A stretch of DNA of 64,000 bases from Halopseudomonas phragmitis (GTDB lineage Bacteria; Pseudomonadota; Gammaproteobacteria; Pseudomonadales; Pseudomonadaceae). Below, piece by piece: positions 19,196 through 28,047 of this stretch. Under the pieces are notes generated by a model that was not told the origin of the DNA, did no database searches, and was given only the letters and a program-made list of their open reading frames with translations. Both the position numbers and the translations under genes were made by a program. Position 1 is the first letter of the stretch, and each line of letters starts with the position of its first letter. The stretch spans positions 380,001-444,000 of the forward strand of contig NZ_CP020100.1 of assembly GCF_002056295.1 (NCBI RefSeq), in the 5' to 3' direction.

Positions 19196-19864
19196 ATGCT
19201 CAGTCCGATTTTTCAGCTCTACACCCCTTCATCGCTAGGCCTCAAGGCCAGCGCGTTTACCGTTCATGGCCTGCGCAACCACAGTTGGACGCCAATCCTG
19301 CTGGCTCGCCTGCACGAATTGCGTCAGAGCGTCGACGTCCAGGCCAGCATGCGCTGGGTCGATAGTTTCAACCGCCTGCGCCAACGCCAGGGCCGCTCAG
19401 CCAAACGCTTTCCTGCCTCACCCTGCGCACTGCTGGATCAACTGTTGCGTCTGGGCGAATTGCGCCGCATCTCACCGGTGGTCGATCTGTACAACCACTG
19501 GTCGCTGAGTACCGGTCTGTCGATCGGGGCTCATGATCTACGTCATATCGCCCTGCCGGTTCGGTTGGATATCAGCCGGGGGCACGAACACTTTCACCCG
19601 CTGGGGGCCGAACAGAACATGACGCTAGCCGAAGGCGAATACGCCTATTTCGACGCCAATCAGCAGGTGATCTGCCGGATGGACTATCGCCAGTGCGCGG
19701 TCAGCGCCCTGCAGGCCGAAAGCCAGGAAGCCCTGTTCATCGTCCAGGGCCATCCGGATACCAGTACCGCCGAGCTGCAACAGTGCGTGCACGGCCTGAA
19801 AGCCGATCTGACCCGGCTGTGCAGCAACCTCAACCCCACCCAGACTGCCTGTTCACAGGATTAA
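19196..19864 (+). CDS. B3/B4 tRNA-synthetase-beta-domain protein
   Basis: A 222-residue soluble protein with the B3/B4 domain of phenylalanyl-tRNA synthetase beta chains (hallmarks PVVDLYNHWSLSTGLSIGAHDL and LAEGEYAYFDANQQVICRMDYRQ). Stand-alone B3/B4 proteins are thought to act on or bind amino-acid-like ligands or mischarged tRNAs; the exact role here is unknown. ATG 19196 has AGGTG upstream; a TTG at 19133 would add 21 poor residues. The following chemoreceptor-like gene starts nine bases after the stop, so the pair is likely co-transcribed. Confidence 0.75.
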   Translation: MLSPIFQLYTPSSLGLKASAFTVHGLRNHSWTPILLARLHELRQSVDVQASMRWVDSFNRLRQRQGRSAKRFPASPCALLDQLLRLGELRRISPVVDLYNHWSLSTGLSIGAHDLRHIALPVRLDISRGHEHFHPLGAEQNMTLAEGEYAYFDANQQVICRMDYRQCAVSALQAESQEALFIVQGHPDTSTAELQQCVHGLKADLTRLCSNLNPTQTACSQD

Positions 19865-19873
19865 GGAGTCATC

Positions 19874-21667
19874 ATGCGCTGGCTGAAACCGGACTCACCG
19901 CACCACCTGCCACTGCACGACTGGCAACAGTCCCTGCTCGCGGGCGACTGGGAGCGAGCCCTGGTGCTTGAGTCCGGGCGCATGCCGACCGCGCTGCGCG
20001 AACAACTGCAGCGGCTGCCGGCGGTCGACAACCAGCCTGGCATGCACGCCCTGCTCGAGCGTCTTGAGGCGCTCAACCGGCATACCCTGCAGGCGATCGA
20101 TCAGGTCGAGGGCAGCCTGGCCGAGATTTCCGCACGCAGTGGCGAGCAACTGACATTCCTGAATCAGACCCGTGGCTTTCTTGGTGACAGCAGTCACAGC
20201 GCCGAGCAGCTGCGTACCGAAATGGATCTGGAACTGCAGGCTACCCAAGGCTTTTTCAGCCAGCAGTTCGCCGAACTGGTCGAGGCCATTGAGGCGCGCA
20301 GCCAGGGTTCACACGGAGTCATCGACGCCATCGACAATATTGGTCGCACGGTACAGTTGCTATCGATCAATGCCGCCATCGAAGCCGCTCACGCCGGTGA
20401 GTCCGGTCGGGGCTTCGCCGTGGTCGCCCAGGAAATCCGTGAACTGGCACTGCGCACCCAGGACAATGTCCAGAAAGCCTATGAACAGATCGACCTCAGC
20501 CCACTGGCCGGACAACTGGAAGAGATGCTTAAAACGGCCGAAACCCAACTGGCCATGCTCGGTCAGCGCGTCAGCGAATCGCTGCAAACCCTGCACGGCC
20601 TGCTCGACCGCATGGCCGAACATCTGGGCCAGATCGAAACCAACAACCGGGTAATCGCCGCAGGCGTGACCATTGGCGAGGCCGGCGATCAGCATCTGCG
20701 CAGCCGGACCAACTGGAGCCTGGACCTGCTGCACGATCTGCAGGATATCCAGCGCAGCGATGGCGCGCAGAACATGCAGCGCCTGCTCAACGAGGAAAAG
20801 CTGCAACTGCAGCACGACTACGACCGTCTGGCCGACATCCGCCAGCGCGGCGAAGTACGCATCGCCATCGAGCCACATTTCAAAGGGCTGTCATTTCGCA
20901 CCGCCCCCGGTGCCGCTCTGGTCGGTCTGGACGCCGACCTGGCCCGCGCCTTCGCTAACTGGCTGGGGGTCAAGTGCCAGTTCGTCGAATACCCCTGGGA
21001 CCGCTGCCTGCAGTTGCTTGAGGCCGGCCCCCAGCGCCGCGAACGCGAGGCCGACCTGGTCTGGAGCGCTTTGCCACCAATGCCCGAATACCAGCAGGTA
21101 GCCTTTTCCAATCCCTATGTGTTCCTGCCCTATATCCTCGCCAAGCGGGCCGGTGACATACGGATACGCGGGATTGATGACCTGCAGGACAAGGTACTGG
21201 GGTGTATCAACGACCCAGCCGCGCTCGAAACCCTGGCCGCGCGCGGATTACGCTGGCAAGCCAACCGGCAACAAGCCGGTGGCCGCATTGCGCTGGCCAA
21301 TCTGCTGGCCTACAACGACCAGAGCCAGATTCATGACTGCCTGGCCGATGGCGTGGTCGATGCCTTTGCCGTCGACCTGCCGATTTATCACTGGGCCTGT
21401 CACGGCCCGGACAGCCCCTGGCGCGGCAAGCTGGAAATCCTGCCGGGCAATCTCAGCCCCCAATTGTGGTTCTACAGCGCGGCTGTGGCCAACCAGCCTG
21501 GCAGTACCAGCCTGCTCAAAGCCATCAACCAGTTCATTGACGAGTTCCGACCCAGCGCCAGCTACCGTGAATTGATCACTCGTTGGCTGGGTCATGGGTA
21601 CGACGATCCCAACTGGCACTTCAGCCCCGGCGTTCAGAGCCTGAGCACCCTGGAAGACAGTCTGTAG
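19874..21667 (+). CDS. Soluble chemoreceptor signalling domain fused to a type 3 periplasmic-binding fold
   Basis: A 597-residue protein with no signal peptide and no transmembrane segment. Residues about 55-290 are a coiled-coil methyl-accepting signalling domain whose hairpin tip is clear ([34 protein letters not shown], read in two parts, about 155-195). Residues about 320-570 are a solute-binding-protein family 3 fold ([66 protein letters not shown]). The sensor domain is C-terminal and apparently cytoplasmic, the reverse of normal chemoreceptors. No HAMP domain or CheR-tethering pentapeptide is visible. It lies inside the methylamine module, so its ligand may be a pathway intermediate; that is inference. 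Confidence 0.8.
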   Translation: MRWLKPDSPHHLPLHDWQQSLLAGDWERALVLESGRMPTALREQLQRLPAVDNQPGMHALLERLEALNRHTLQAIDQVEGSLAEISARSGEQLTFLNQTRGFLGDSSHSAEQLRTEMDLELQATQGFFSQQFAELVEAIEARSQGSHGVIDAIDNIGRTVQLLSINAAIEAAHAGESGRGFAVVAQEIRELALRTQDNVQKAYEQIDLSPLAGQLEEMLKTAETQLAMLGQRVSESLQTLHGLLDRMAEHLGQIETNNRVIAAGVTIGEAGDQHLRSRTNWSLDLLHDLQDIQRSDGAQNMQRLLNEEKLQLQHDYDRLADIRQRGEVRIAIEPHFKGLSFRTAPGAALVGLDADLARAFANWLGVKCQFVEYPWDRCLQLLEAGPQRREREADLVWSALPPMPEYQQVAFSNPYVFLPYILAKRAGDIRIRGIDDLQDKVLGCINDPAALETLAARGLRWQANRQQAGGRIALANLLAYNDQSQIHDCLADGVVDAFAVDLPIYHWACHGPDSPWRGKLEILPGNLSPQLWFYSAAVANQPGSTSLLKAINQFIDEFRPSASYRELITRWLGHGYDDPNWHFSPGVQSLSTLEDSL

Positions 21668-21680
21668 GCTGGCCAATACC

Positions 21681-21715
21681 TCACCATAAAAATTCCTCTC
21701 AGGATTTTTATTTTC
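21681..21715. promoter_or_regulatory. Candidate operator upstream of purU-mgdABCD
   Basis: TCACCATAA (21681-21689) and AGGATTTTTATTTTC (21701-21715) repeat the two blocks found upstream of gmaS, in swapped order. They lie at the head of a 197-base AT-rich intergenic region before purU. No other gene start in the window shows both blocks. Confidence 0.4.
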
Positions 21716-21864
21716 CTAACAGTATTGACTGAAAAACCGCGCTTCGCTTATAAAAAACACATAGTGAATATTTTATTCCTGGCAGTTAAATTTCTTCACA
21801 AGTGAATTGAATGTTTACCCATGAAGACGCCAGGCAGGTTTCAAATACTGAGAGGGGGCTTGCC

Positions 21865-22731
21865 ATGCCCAGCGCGTCACAGCACTACACCATCAAGATC
21901 AGTTGCCCGGCCACCTCCGGCATCGTCGCCGCGGTTACCAGCTACTTGGCCGGCCAGGGTTGCTACATCAGTGAAATGTCGCAGTTCGACGACGAGTTCC
22001 AGGACATGTTTTTCATGCGCGCGGTGTTTCGCTTCAACACCGGAGTGAATGCCGATCTCGCCAACCTGCGTGCAGGCTTCGATGATGTCGCCCAGCGTTT
22101 CGACATGCGCTGGGAACTGTTCGACAACAGCCGGCCGATGCCGGTCTTGCTGATGGTCAGCAAGTACGACCACTGCCTGACCGACCTGTTGTACCGCCAC
22201 CACAAGGGCGAGCTGGACATGCGGATCACCGCGATCGTCTCCAACCACCTTGATCTGCGGCCAATGGCCGAGCGCGAAGGCATCCGCTTCATCTATTTGC
22301 CGGTGAACAAGGACAACAAGGCCCAGCAGGAAGCCGAGTTGCTGAAGATCGTCGAGGAAACCGGCACCGAACTGGTGGTGCTGGCCCGCTACATGCAGAT
22401 TCTCTCTGATGAGTTGTGCGACAAGCTGGCCGGCCGGGCGATCAACATCCATCACTCGTTCCTGCCCGGTTTCAAGGGCGCCAAACCCTATCACCAGGCC
22501 TGGGAGCGCGGCGTCAAGCTGATTGGCGCCACTGCCCACTATGTCACCGCCGACCTCGACGAAGGCCCGATCATCGAACAGCAGGTCCAGCGGGTCGATC
22601 ACACCTATCTGCCCGAAGATCTGGTTGCCATCGGCCGCGATACCGAAACCGTGGCCCTGTCCAAGGCGGTCAAGTACCACCTCGAACACCGGGTGTTTCT
22701 CAACAATGAGCGCACAGTGATTTTTCGTTAA
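21865..22731 (+). CDS. purU: Formyltetrahydrofolate deformylase
   Basis: Hydrolyses 10-formyl-THF to formate and free THF. The 288-residue protein has an N-terminal ACT domain (KISCPATSGIVAAVTSYLA) and the C-terminal formyltransferase-like hydrolase domain, with RYMQILSD and the catalytic block INIHHSFLPGFKGAKPYHQA (Asn, His) and a later Asp (TADLDEGPI). ATG 21865 follows GAGAGGGGG; an upstream ATG at 21811 lacks a ribosome site. As the first gene before mgdABCD it closes the route C1-THF to formate and recycles THF, as purU2 does in pseudomonad sarcosine operons. Confidence 0.93.
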   Translation: MPSASQHYTIKISCPATSGIVAAVTSYLAGQGCYISEMSQFDDEFQDMFFMRAVFRFNTGVNADLANLRAGFDDVAQRFDMRWELFDNSRPMPVLLMVSKYDHCLTDLLYRHHKGELDMRITAIVSNHLDLRPMAEREGIRFIYLPVNKDNKAQQEAELLKIVEETGTELVVLARYMQILSDELCDKLAGRAINIHHSFLPGFKGAKPYHQAWERGVKLIGATAHYVTADLDEGPIIEQQVQRVDHTYLPEDLVAIGRDTETVALSKAVKYHLEHRVFLNNERTVIFR

Positions 22732-22748
22732 ACACGCACGGACTAAAT

Positions 22749-22859
22749 AGCTCGGTTGGTGCTGAGCTGTTCTGGACCGTTAGATGCCAGGGATGGCATC
22801 TACGAGCGTACAGGGATGTATTTACAGCGTGTCCAGAACAGCTCAGCACCAACCGGGCT
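22749..22859. repeat. Long intergenic inverted repeat with structured loop
   Basis: Two 29-base arms (22749-22777 and 22831-22859) are inverted copies with a single mismatch (AGCTCGG versus AGCCCGG when aligned); the common core is GGTTGGTGCTGAGCTGTTCT. The 53-base loop has its own small hairpin (GATGCCA-GGGA-TGGCATC, 22783-22800). It fills most of the gap between purU and mgdA and has no T run. The loop text resembles dispersed intergenic palindromes that I recall from pseudomonad and Marinobacter genomes, so it is likely a repeat-family element that also folds in the transcript. No second copy occurs in this window. Confidence 0.8.
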
Positions 22860-22897
22860 GACATCGAAATTACCCGGCAGCATGCCCAGGAGGCCCC

Positions 22898-24139
22898 ATG
22901 CCGTTCAGTCTGTTGAAATACGGCCTGTCGTCCGACTACCCGGTCGAGGTCGATTTGCCCGCACCAACCGAGCTCAAGCCGAGCTATGACGTGGTGATCA
23001 TCGGCGGCGGAGGCCACGGTCTGGCAATCGCCTACTACCTGGCCAAATACCACGGCATCACCAATGTCGCGGTGCTGGAAAAATCCTACCTGGGTAGCGG
23101 CAACACTGCGCGCAACACAGCGGTGATCCGTTCCAACTACCTGACCAGCGAGGGCGTGCGGTTCTATACCGAGTCGGTGCGCCTGTTCAAGGAACTGTCG
23201 AACGAATTTGACTTCAACATCATGTACTCAGAGCGCGGCCAATTGACTCTGGCGCACACCGACGCCACGGTGCGCGCCTTTCGCCAACGCGCCGAAGTCA
23301 ACAAGCACTTCGGTGGCCGCACCGAGATGATCGACCGCCAGCAGATCCGCGAACTGGTGCCGAGCCTGAACCTGGACCCCGGGCATCTACCGGTACTGGC
23401 CGGGCTCTGGCATATCGACGGCGCCACTGCCCGCCACGATGCGGTGGCCTGGGGCTACGCCAAGCAGGCGGCCAAACGCGGCGTGGAAATTCATCAGTTG
23501 ACCGAAGCCCAGGACTTTGTGCTCGACGGCGACCGGGTCAGCGCCATCAAGACCAACCGTGGCACCGTGCGCTGCGGCTGCGTGGTGCAGGCCATTGCCG
23601 GGCACAGCTCGCTGCTGCTGAACAAGCTGGGCATCCGCGCACCGATTCACAGCTACCCGCTACAAGCCATGGTCACCCAACCATTCAAGCCCTTCCTTGA
23701 CCCCTTGGTCAGCTCTTCGGCCCTGCACTGCTACGTCCAGCAGACCAGCCGCGGCGAGGTGGTGTTTGGTGGTGGCTCGGATCCCTACCCGCTGTACAAC
23801 ACACGCTCGACCCTGGAACTGAAAGAAAGCCTGCTGGCCCATGCCATCGAGATGTTCCCGTTTCTGGCCCAGGCCAAGCTGATGCGCCAGTGGGCCGGCA
23901 TCACCGACATGACCCCGGACTACAGCCCGATCATGGGCCTGTCGCCGCTGGACAACTACTACCTGGACGCCGGCTGGGGTACCTGGGGCTTCAAGGCCAC
24001 CCCGATCTGCGGCAAGACCATGGCCGAACTGGTAGCCAGCGGCGGACAGGTACCGGAGCTGATCCAGCCCTTTGCCCTGGAGCGTTTCTCACGCTTCGAG
24101 CAGGTCAACGAAATGGGCGCCACCGCCGCCAGCCATTGA
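22898..24139 (+). CDS. mgdA: N-methylglutamate dehydrogenase subunit A (sarcosine oxidase beta-like)
   Basis: A 413-residue flavoprotein of the D-amino-acid-oxidase superfamily, the oxidising subunit of a heterotetrameric N-methyl amino acid dehydrogenase. An N-terminal FAD site is clear (YDVVIIGGGGHGLAIAYYLA, about 29-48). Further segments are YLGSGNTARNTAVIRSNY (covalent flavin His region in this family), GGGSDPYPLYNTRS and the C-terminal GWGTWGFKATPICGK. It is close to SoxB of sarcosine oxidase. I prefer MgdA because the complete gmaS-mgsABC set lies next door. AGGAGG lies seven bases before the ATG. Confidence 0.85.
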   Translation: MPFSLLKYGLSSDYPVEVDLPAPTELKPSYDVVIIGGGGHGLAIAYYLAKYHGITNVAVLEKSYLGSGNTARNTAVIRSNYLTSEGVRFYTESVRLFKELSNEFDFNIMYSERGQLTLAHTDATVRAFRQRAEVNKHFGGRTEMIDRQQIRELVPSLNLDPGHLPVLAGLWHIDGATARHDAVAWGYAKQAAKRGVEIHQLTEAQDFVLDGDRVSAIKTNRGTVRCGCVVQAIAGHSSLLLNKLGIRAPIHSYPLQAMVTQPFKPFLDPLVSSSALHCYVQQTSRGEVVFGGGSDPYPLYNTRSTLELKESLLAHAIEMFPFLAQAKLMRQWAGITDMTPDYSPIMGLSPLDNYYLDAGWGTWGFKATPICGKTMAELVASGGQVPELIQPFALERFSRFEQVNEMGATAASH

Positions 24140-24149
24140 GGATGCAATC

Positions 24150-24461
24150 ATGAAAATCATGCCCTGCCCGCTCAACGGGCCGCGCAACATCAGCGAATTC
24201 ACCTATGGCGGCGAATTCAAACTCATGCCCGACCCCAACACCTGCTCGGATGCCGAATGGGCCGACTATGTGTTCAACAGCAACAACCTCGCCGGAGTAG
24301 TCACCGAGTGGTGGATGCACACGGCCAGCAGCTACTGGTTTCTGGCCGAGCGTCACACCGTTACTGACCAGATTATTCGTACCTACGACCCCAGCGAGCG
24401 CTTCAGCCAACGGGTCGAATTCAACCTGCCGGCCAGCCGTGAAGAGGAAGTCAGCGCATGA
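24150..24461 (+). CDS. mgdB: N-methylglutamate dehydrogenase subunit B (sarcosine oxidase delta-like)
   Basis: A 103-residue small subunit of the SoxD/delta family. It begins MKIMPCPLNGPRNISEFTYGG and contains EWADYVFNSNN and the EWWMHTASSYWFLAERHT block. In SoxD the equivalent Cys and His residues bind zinc; here Cys7 and the later His residues are present. The next gene overlaps its stop by ATGA. The ATG follows GAGGATG. Confidence 0.87.
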   Translation: MKIMPCPLNGPRNISEFTYGGEFKLMPDPNTCSDAEWADYVFNSNNLAGVVTEWWMHTASSYWFLAERHTVTDQIIRTYDPSERFSQRVEFNLPASREEEVSA

Positions 24462-27364
24462 ACAGCCCTGAGCGCCTGCCCGCCCCGATGGGCCTGCTGA
24501 TCGATCGCAGCAAGCCTATGCCGTTTCGTTTTGATGGCCGCGACTACCAGGGTCTGGCCGGTGACAGCATCGCCAGCGCACTGCTCGCCAACGGCCAGTG
24601 GCTGCTGTCACGCTCGTTCAAGTACCACCGCCCCCGCGGGCCGCTGACCCTGGCTGGCGAAGATGCCAATACACTGGTGCAACTGGCCCAGCAACCCAAT
24701 GCGCTGGCCGACCGCCAGAGTCTTAGCGAAGGCCTGGAGGTCTGGGCCCAGAACGTCAGCGGCTCACTGACGCGTGACCGCGACGCCTACCTGGGCAAAT
24801 TCTCACGCTTCATGCCGGTCGGCTTCTATTACCGCAGTTTCTACAAGCCCAAGGGCGTGTGGAAATACTGGGAGCCCTTGATCCGCAAGAAAGCCGGGCT
24901 CGGTGTGCTGGATCTCGACGCCCGTGGCGGTTATCACGACAAGGCCTTTGTGTTTACCGACGTCGCGGTGATTGGCGCAGGCCCTGCCGGCTTGCAGGCA
25001 GCCCTGAGTGCCGCCGACGCCGGCGCCCAGGTATTGCTGGTCGAGCAGCAAGCCTACCTGGGCGGAGCTCTGGCCTGGAGCCGCTTCGCTGCCGACGCTG
25101 GCGCGGCGGATCGGCTGCGGCGCAACCTGATCGACAGGGTCGAGCAGCACCCCAATATCCGGGTCATGACCGACGCGACCTGCAACGCCTGGTTCAGCGA
25201 CAACTTCCTGCCGGTGATCCAGCGGCAACGGCTGTACAAGGTCCGGGCCAAACAGTGCATTCTCGCCAGCGGCGCTTTTGATCAGCCGGTGGTGTTTCAC
25301 AACAACGACCTGCCCGGCATCCTGCTGACCAGCGCCGTCCAGCGGCTGATGAAGCTCTATGCAGTCAAACCCGGGAAACGGGCCGTGGTATTGACCGGCA
25401 ATGATCACGGCTACCTGGCCGCCCTCGACCTGCATCAGCAAGGCGTTGAGGTCGCCGCACTGGTTGATCTGCGTGCACAGCCGCACGACCCGCTGCTGTT
25501 GACCCAGGTGCAAACCTGCGGCATTGCCTGCCACCTGGGCAGTACCGTGTACGCGGCCCGCACCGGGCGCAGCGGCCTGCACCTGGGCGGCGTCGAAATC
25601 CGCCGGATCAGCGGGCGGGGTAAGGTCCAGAACGGTGGTACAGAACTGGACTGTGACCTGCTATGCATGTCCTCAGGCTACATGCCGGTCTATCAACTGG
25701 CCTGTCAGGCCGGCGCCAGGCTCAGCTACGATGACGCCAGTGCCAGCTTCCGTCTCAGCGGGCTGCCGGACAACCTGCTGCTGGCCGGCTCGGTCAACGG
25801 CTGGCAGCAACTCGACAACGTGCTTGCCGACGCCCGCCGCGCCGCGCACCAGGCGCTGCACGGCCTGGCCCTGGAGCCGCAGGATCAGGCGGGCATGCTG
25901 CAGCCGGAACCCAGCGCTAATGCCGACTGGCCGCTGTTCGCCCACCCCAAGGGCAAGGAGTTCGTCGACTTCGACGAAGACCTGCAGATCGCCGATATCG
26001 TCAACGCCACCCGTCACGGCTACCGCGACGTGCAACTGGTCAAACGTTTCTCCACCGTAGGGATGGGACCCTCTCAGGGGCGCCACTCGGCCCTGCCGAC
26101 CGCCCGCCTGGTCGCTGCCGCAACCCAGCGCACGGTCAGCGAAACCGGTGTGACCACCGCCCGCCCGCCGTTCGTCGCGGAAAGCCTGGCGCATATCGCC
26201 GGACGCGGCTTCGACCCGTATCGCCAGACGCCGATGCATCAGCGCCACCTGCAGGCCGGAGCACAACTGATGCCGGCCGGCAACTGGCAGCGACCGGCCT
26301 ATTACGGCCCGGCTGATCAACGTGATGCCTGTATCCAGGCCGAAGCCCTGAACGTGCGCAACAACGTTGGGCTGATCGATGTGTCGACTCTTGGCGGGCT
26401 GGATCTGCGCGGTCCGGATGCGGCCGAATTACTCAACCGGCTGTATACCTTCGCCTTCGTCAAACAGCCGATAGGTCGCTCGCGCTACGCGCTGATGACC
26501 AACGAACAGGGCGTGGTGATCGACGATGGTGTCTGCGCCCGGTTTGCCGAACAGCACTTCTACGTCACCGCCACCACCAGCGGTGTCGAGCGCATCTACC
26601 AACAGATGCTCAAGTGGAACGCCCAGTGGCGGCTGAACGTCGATATCACCAACCTGACCACCGCACTGGCCGCAGTCAATCTGGCCGGACCACTGGCGCG
26701 TCAGGTACTGGCCAAGCTGTGTACTGACGTTGATCTGTCCGCCGAAGGCTTTCCCTATCTGGGCGTGCGTACCGGTACTGTAGCCGGGGTACCGGCGCGT
26801 CTGCTGCGGGTCGGTTTTGTCGGTGAACTGGGTTATGAAATCCATGTTCCGGCGCGCTATGGCGAGTACCTGTGGGATGCCTTGATGCAGGCCGGGGCCG
26901 AGTTTGGCATCCGGGCGTTCGGGGTCGAGGCCCAGCGCCTGCTGCGCCTGGAAAAAGGCCATGTGATCATCGGCCAGGACACCGATGGCATGACCCGTAT
27001 CGACGAGATCGACATGACCTGGGCGATTGCCCGCAAGAAGCCGTTCTTCGTCGGCAAACGCTCAGTGGAAATTCTCGAAGCCCAGCCGCTCAAGCGCAAA
27101 CTGGTTGGATTCCGCCTGCCGGCAGACTCACCCAGACCGCTGGAAGGTCATCTGGTATTAAACGGCGCACAGATCAGCGGCAACATCACGTCCTGTGAGT
27201 ACTCGCCCACGCTGAACGCAATCATCGGCATGGCCTATGCCGGTGCCGATCAGGGCAGCCCTGGCCAACACCTGCCGATCCGTGTCGAAGGCGGCCAGAT
27301 GGTCCATGCCGAGGTAGTCGAGCTGCCGTTCTACGATCCCGAAACCCGTCGCCAGGAGCTGTGA
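24458..27364 (+). CDS. mgdC: N-methylglutamate dehydrogenase subunit C (sarcosine oxidase alpha-like)
   Basis: A 968-residue multidomain subunit that passes the methylene group to tetrahydrofolate. Residues about 15-95 are a ferredoxin-like Fer2_4 domain (RFDGRDYQGLAGDSIASAL) without visible cluster Cys set. About 165-480 is an NAD/FAD-binding domain (VIGAGPAGLQAALSAADAG). About 530-590 is a SoxA_A3-like linker. About 600-968 are GCV-T aminomethyltransferase folds that bind folate (NNVGLIDVSTLGGLDLRG, GYEIHVPARYGEYLWDAL, RLEKGHVIIGQDTDG). The order equals SoxA of sarcosine oxidase. Tetrahydrofolate coupling explains folD and purU nearby. Confidence 0.88.
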   Translation: MNSPERLPAPMGLLIDRSKPMPFRFDGRDYQGLAGDSIASALLANGQWLLSRSFKYHRPRGPLTLAGEDANTLVQLAQQPNALADRQSLSEGLEVWAQNVSGSLTRDRDAYLGKFSRFMPVGFYYRSFYKPKGVWKYWEPLIRKKAGLGVLDLDARGGYHDKAFVFTDVAVIGAGPAGLQAALSAADAGAQVLLVEQQAYLGGALAWSRFAADAGAADRLRRNLIDRVEQHPNIRVMTDATCNAWFSDNFLPVIQRQRLYKVRAKQCILASGAFDQPVVFHNNDLPGILLTSAVQRLMKLYAVKPGKRAVVLTGNDHGYLAALDLHQQGVEVAALVDLRAQPHDPLLLTQVQTCGIACHLGSTVYAARTGRSGLHLGGVEIRRISGRGKVQNGGTELDCDLLCMSSGYMPVYQLACQAGARLSYDDASASFRLSGLPDNLLLAGSVNGWQQLDNVLADARRAAHQALHGLALEPQDQAGMLQPEPSANADWPLFAHPKGKEFVDFDEDLQIADIVNATRHGYRDVQLVKRFSTVGMGPSQGRHSALPTARLVAAATQRTVSETGVTTARPPFVAESLAHIAGRGFDPYRQTPMHQRHLQAGAQLMPAGNWQRPAYYGPADQRDACIQAEALNVRNNVGLIDVSTLGGLDLRGPDAAELLNRLYTFAFVKQPIGRSRYALMTNEQGVVIDDGVCARFAEQHFYVTATTSGVERIYQQMLKWNAQWRLNVDITNLTTALAAVNLAGPLARQVLAKLCTDVDLSAEGFPYLGVRTGTVAGVPARLLRVGFVGELGYEIHVPARYGEYLWDALMQAGAEFGIRAFGVEAQRLLRLEKGHVIIGQDTDGMTRIDEIDMTWAIARKKPFFVGKRSVEILEAQPLKRKLVGFRLPADSPRPLEGHLVLNGAQISGNITSCEYSPTLNAIIGMAYAGADQGSPGQHLPIRVEGGQMVHAEVVELPFYDPETRRQEL

Positions 27365-27366
27365 TC

Positions 27367-28038
27367 ATGATCAGTCCCACCCAATACCCCACCCGCAGCC
27401 CGCTGTATCACTTGCAGGCCAATGCCCAACTGAGCAGGCTGGGCGATAGCCTGACGGTCGCCCGCTACAGCAGCGGTGAAACAGAAGCAGCCAGGCGCTG
27501 CGCGCTGGTCGATCTGTGCAATCTGGCCCGGGTCGGCTTTCGGGGCGCAGGCAGCGCCCACTACCTTCAGGCCCAGGGTTTCGAGCTACCCCCGGCCCCC
27601 AACCTGGCCCTGCGCCAGACCGACGGTAGTCTGGTGGCGCGTCTGTCGCGCACCGAGTACTTGCTGTTGGGCAGTCTGGGCGACCAGGGTCAACGCCTGC
27701 AGCGCCTGGAAAATGGCTGGCAGCAGGACGCCACGGCCAACTACCTGCTGCCCCGTATCGACAGCCATGCCTGGCTGAGGCTGTGCGGGCAGCATTGTGC
27801 CGAGGTCATGGCCAAGCTCTGTGCGGTCGACCTGCGCCCTCAGAGCTTCCCGCCACTGGCGGTAGCGCAGACCTCGGCGGCGAGGATCAATGTCATCGTG
27901 ATCAACGCCGGCACGCCGCTCCAGCCTTGCCTTGAGTTGCTGTGCGACCGCGCCGCTGCCGAATACTTCTGGGGCGCGCTGCTGGATGCCATGGGCGAGT
28001 TCGACGGTTGCGCCGTGGGGATAGAAGCCCTGATTTGA
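27367..28038 (+). CDS. mgdD: N-methylglutamate dehydrogenase subunit D (sarcosine oxidase gamma-like)
   Basis: A 223-residue SoxG/gamma-family subunit. It has a degenerate GCV-T-like fold (CALVDLCNLARVGFRGAGS, LPRIDSHAWLRLCG, MAKLCAVDLRPQSFPPLAVAQTS). ATG 27367 is preferred because AGGAG of the upstream coding end lies eight bases before it; an in-frame GTG at 27361 is the alternative. It is the last structural gene of the tetramer operon purU-mgdABCD. Confidence 0.85.
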   Translation: MISPTQYPTRSPLYHLQANAQLSRLGDSLTVARYSSGETEAARRCALVDLCNLARVGFRGAGSAHYLQAQGFELPPAPNLALRQTDGSLVARLSRTEYLLLGSLGDQGQRLQRLENGWQQDATANYLLPRIDSHAWLRLCGQHCAEVMAKLCAVDLRPQSFPPLAVAQTSAARINVIVINAGTPLQPCLELLCDRAAAEYFWGALLDAMGEFDGCAVGIEALI

Positions 28039-28047
28039 GCTGCCGAG

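Noticed and set aside
22749-22859. The inverted repeat as the purU terminator
   Set aside because: It has no T run on either side and a 53-base loop, so it is not a canonical intrinsic terminator. purU and mgdA are likely in one transcript.
22898-28038. Sarcosine oxidase soxBDAG as the name for this operon
   Set aside because: The subunits are homologous and sequence alone does not decide. The adjacent gmaS-mgsABC set, and the absence of glyA beside it, favour N-methylglutamate dehydrogenase. It remains the main alternative.
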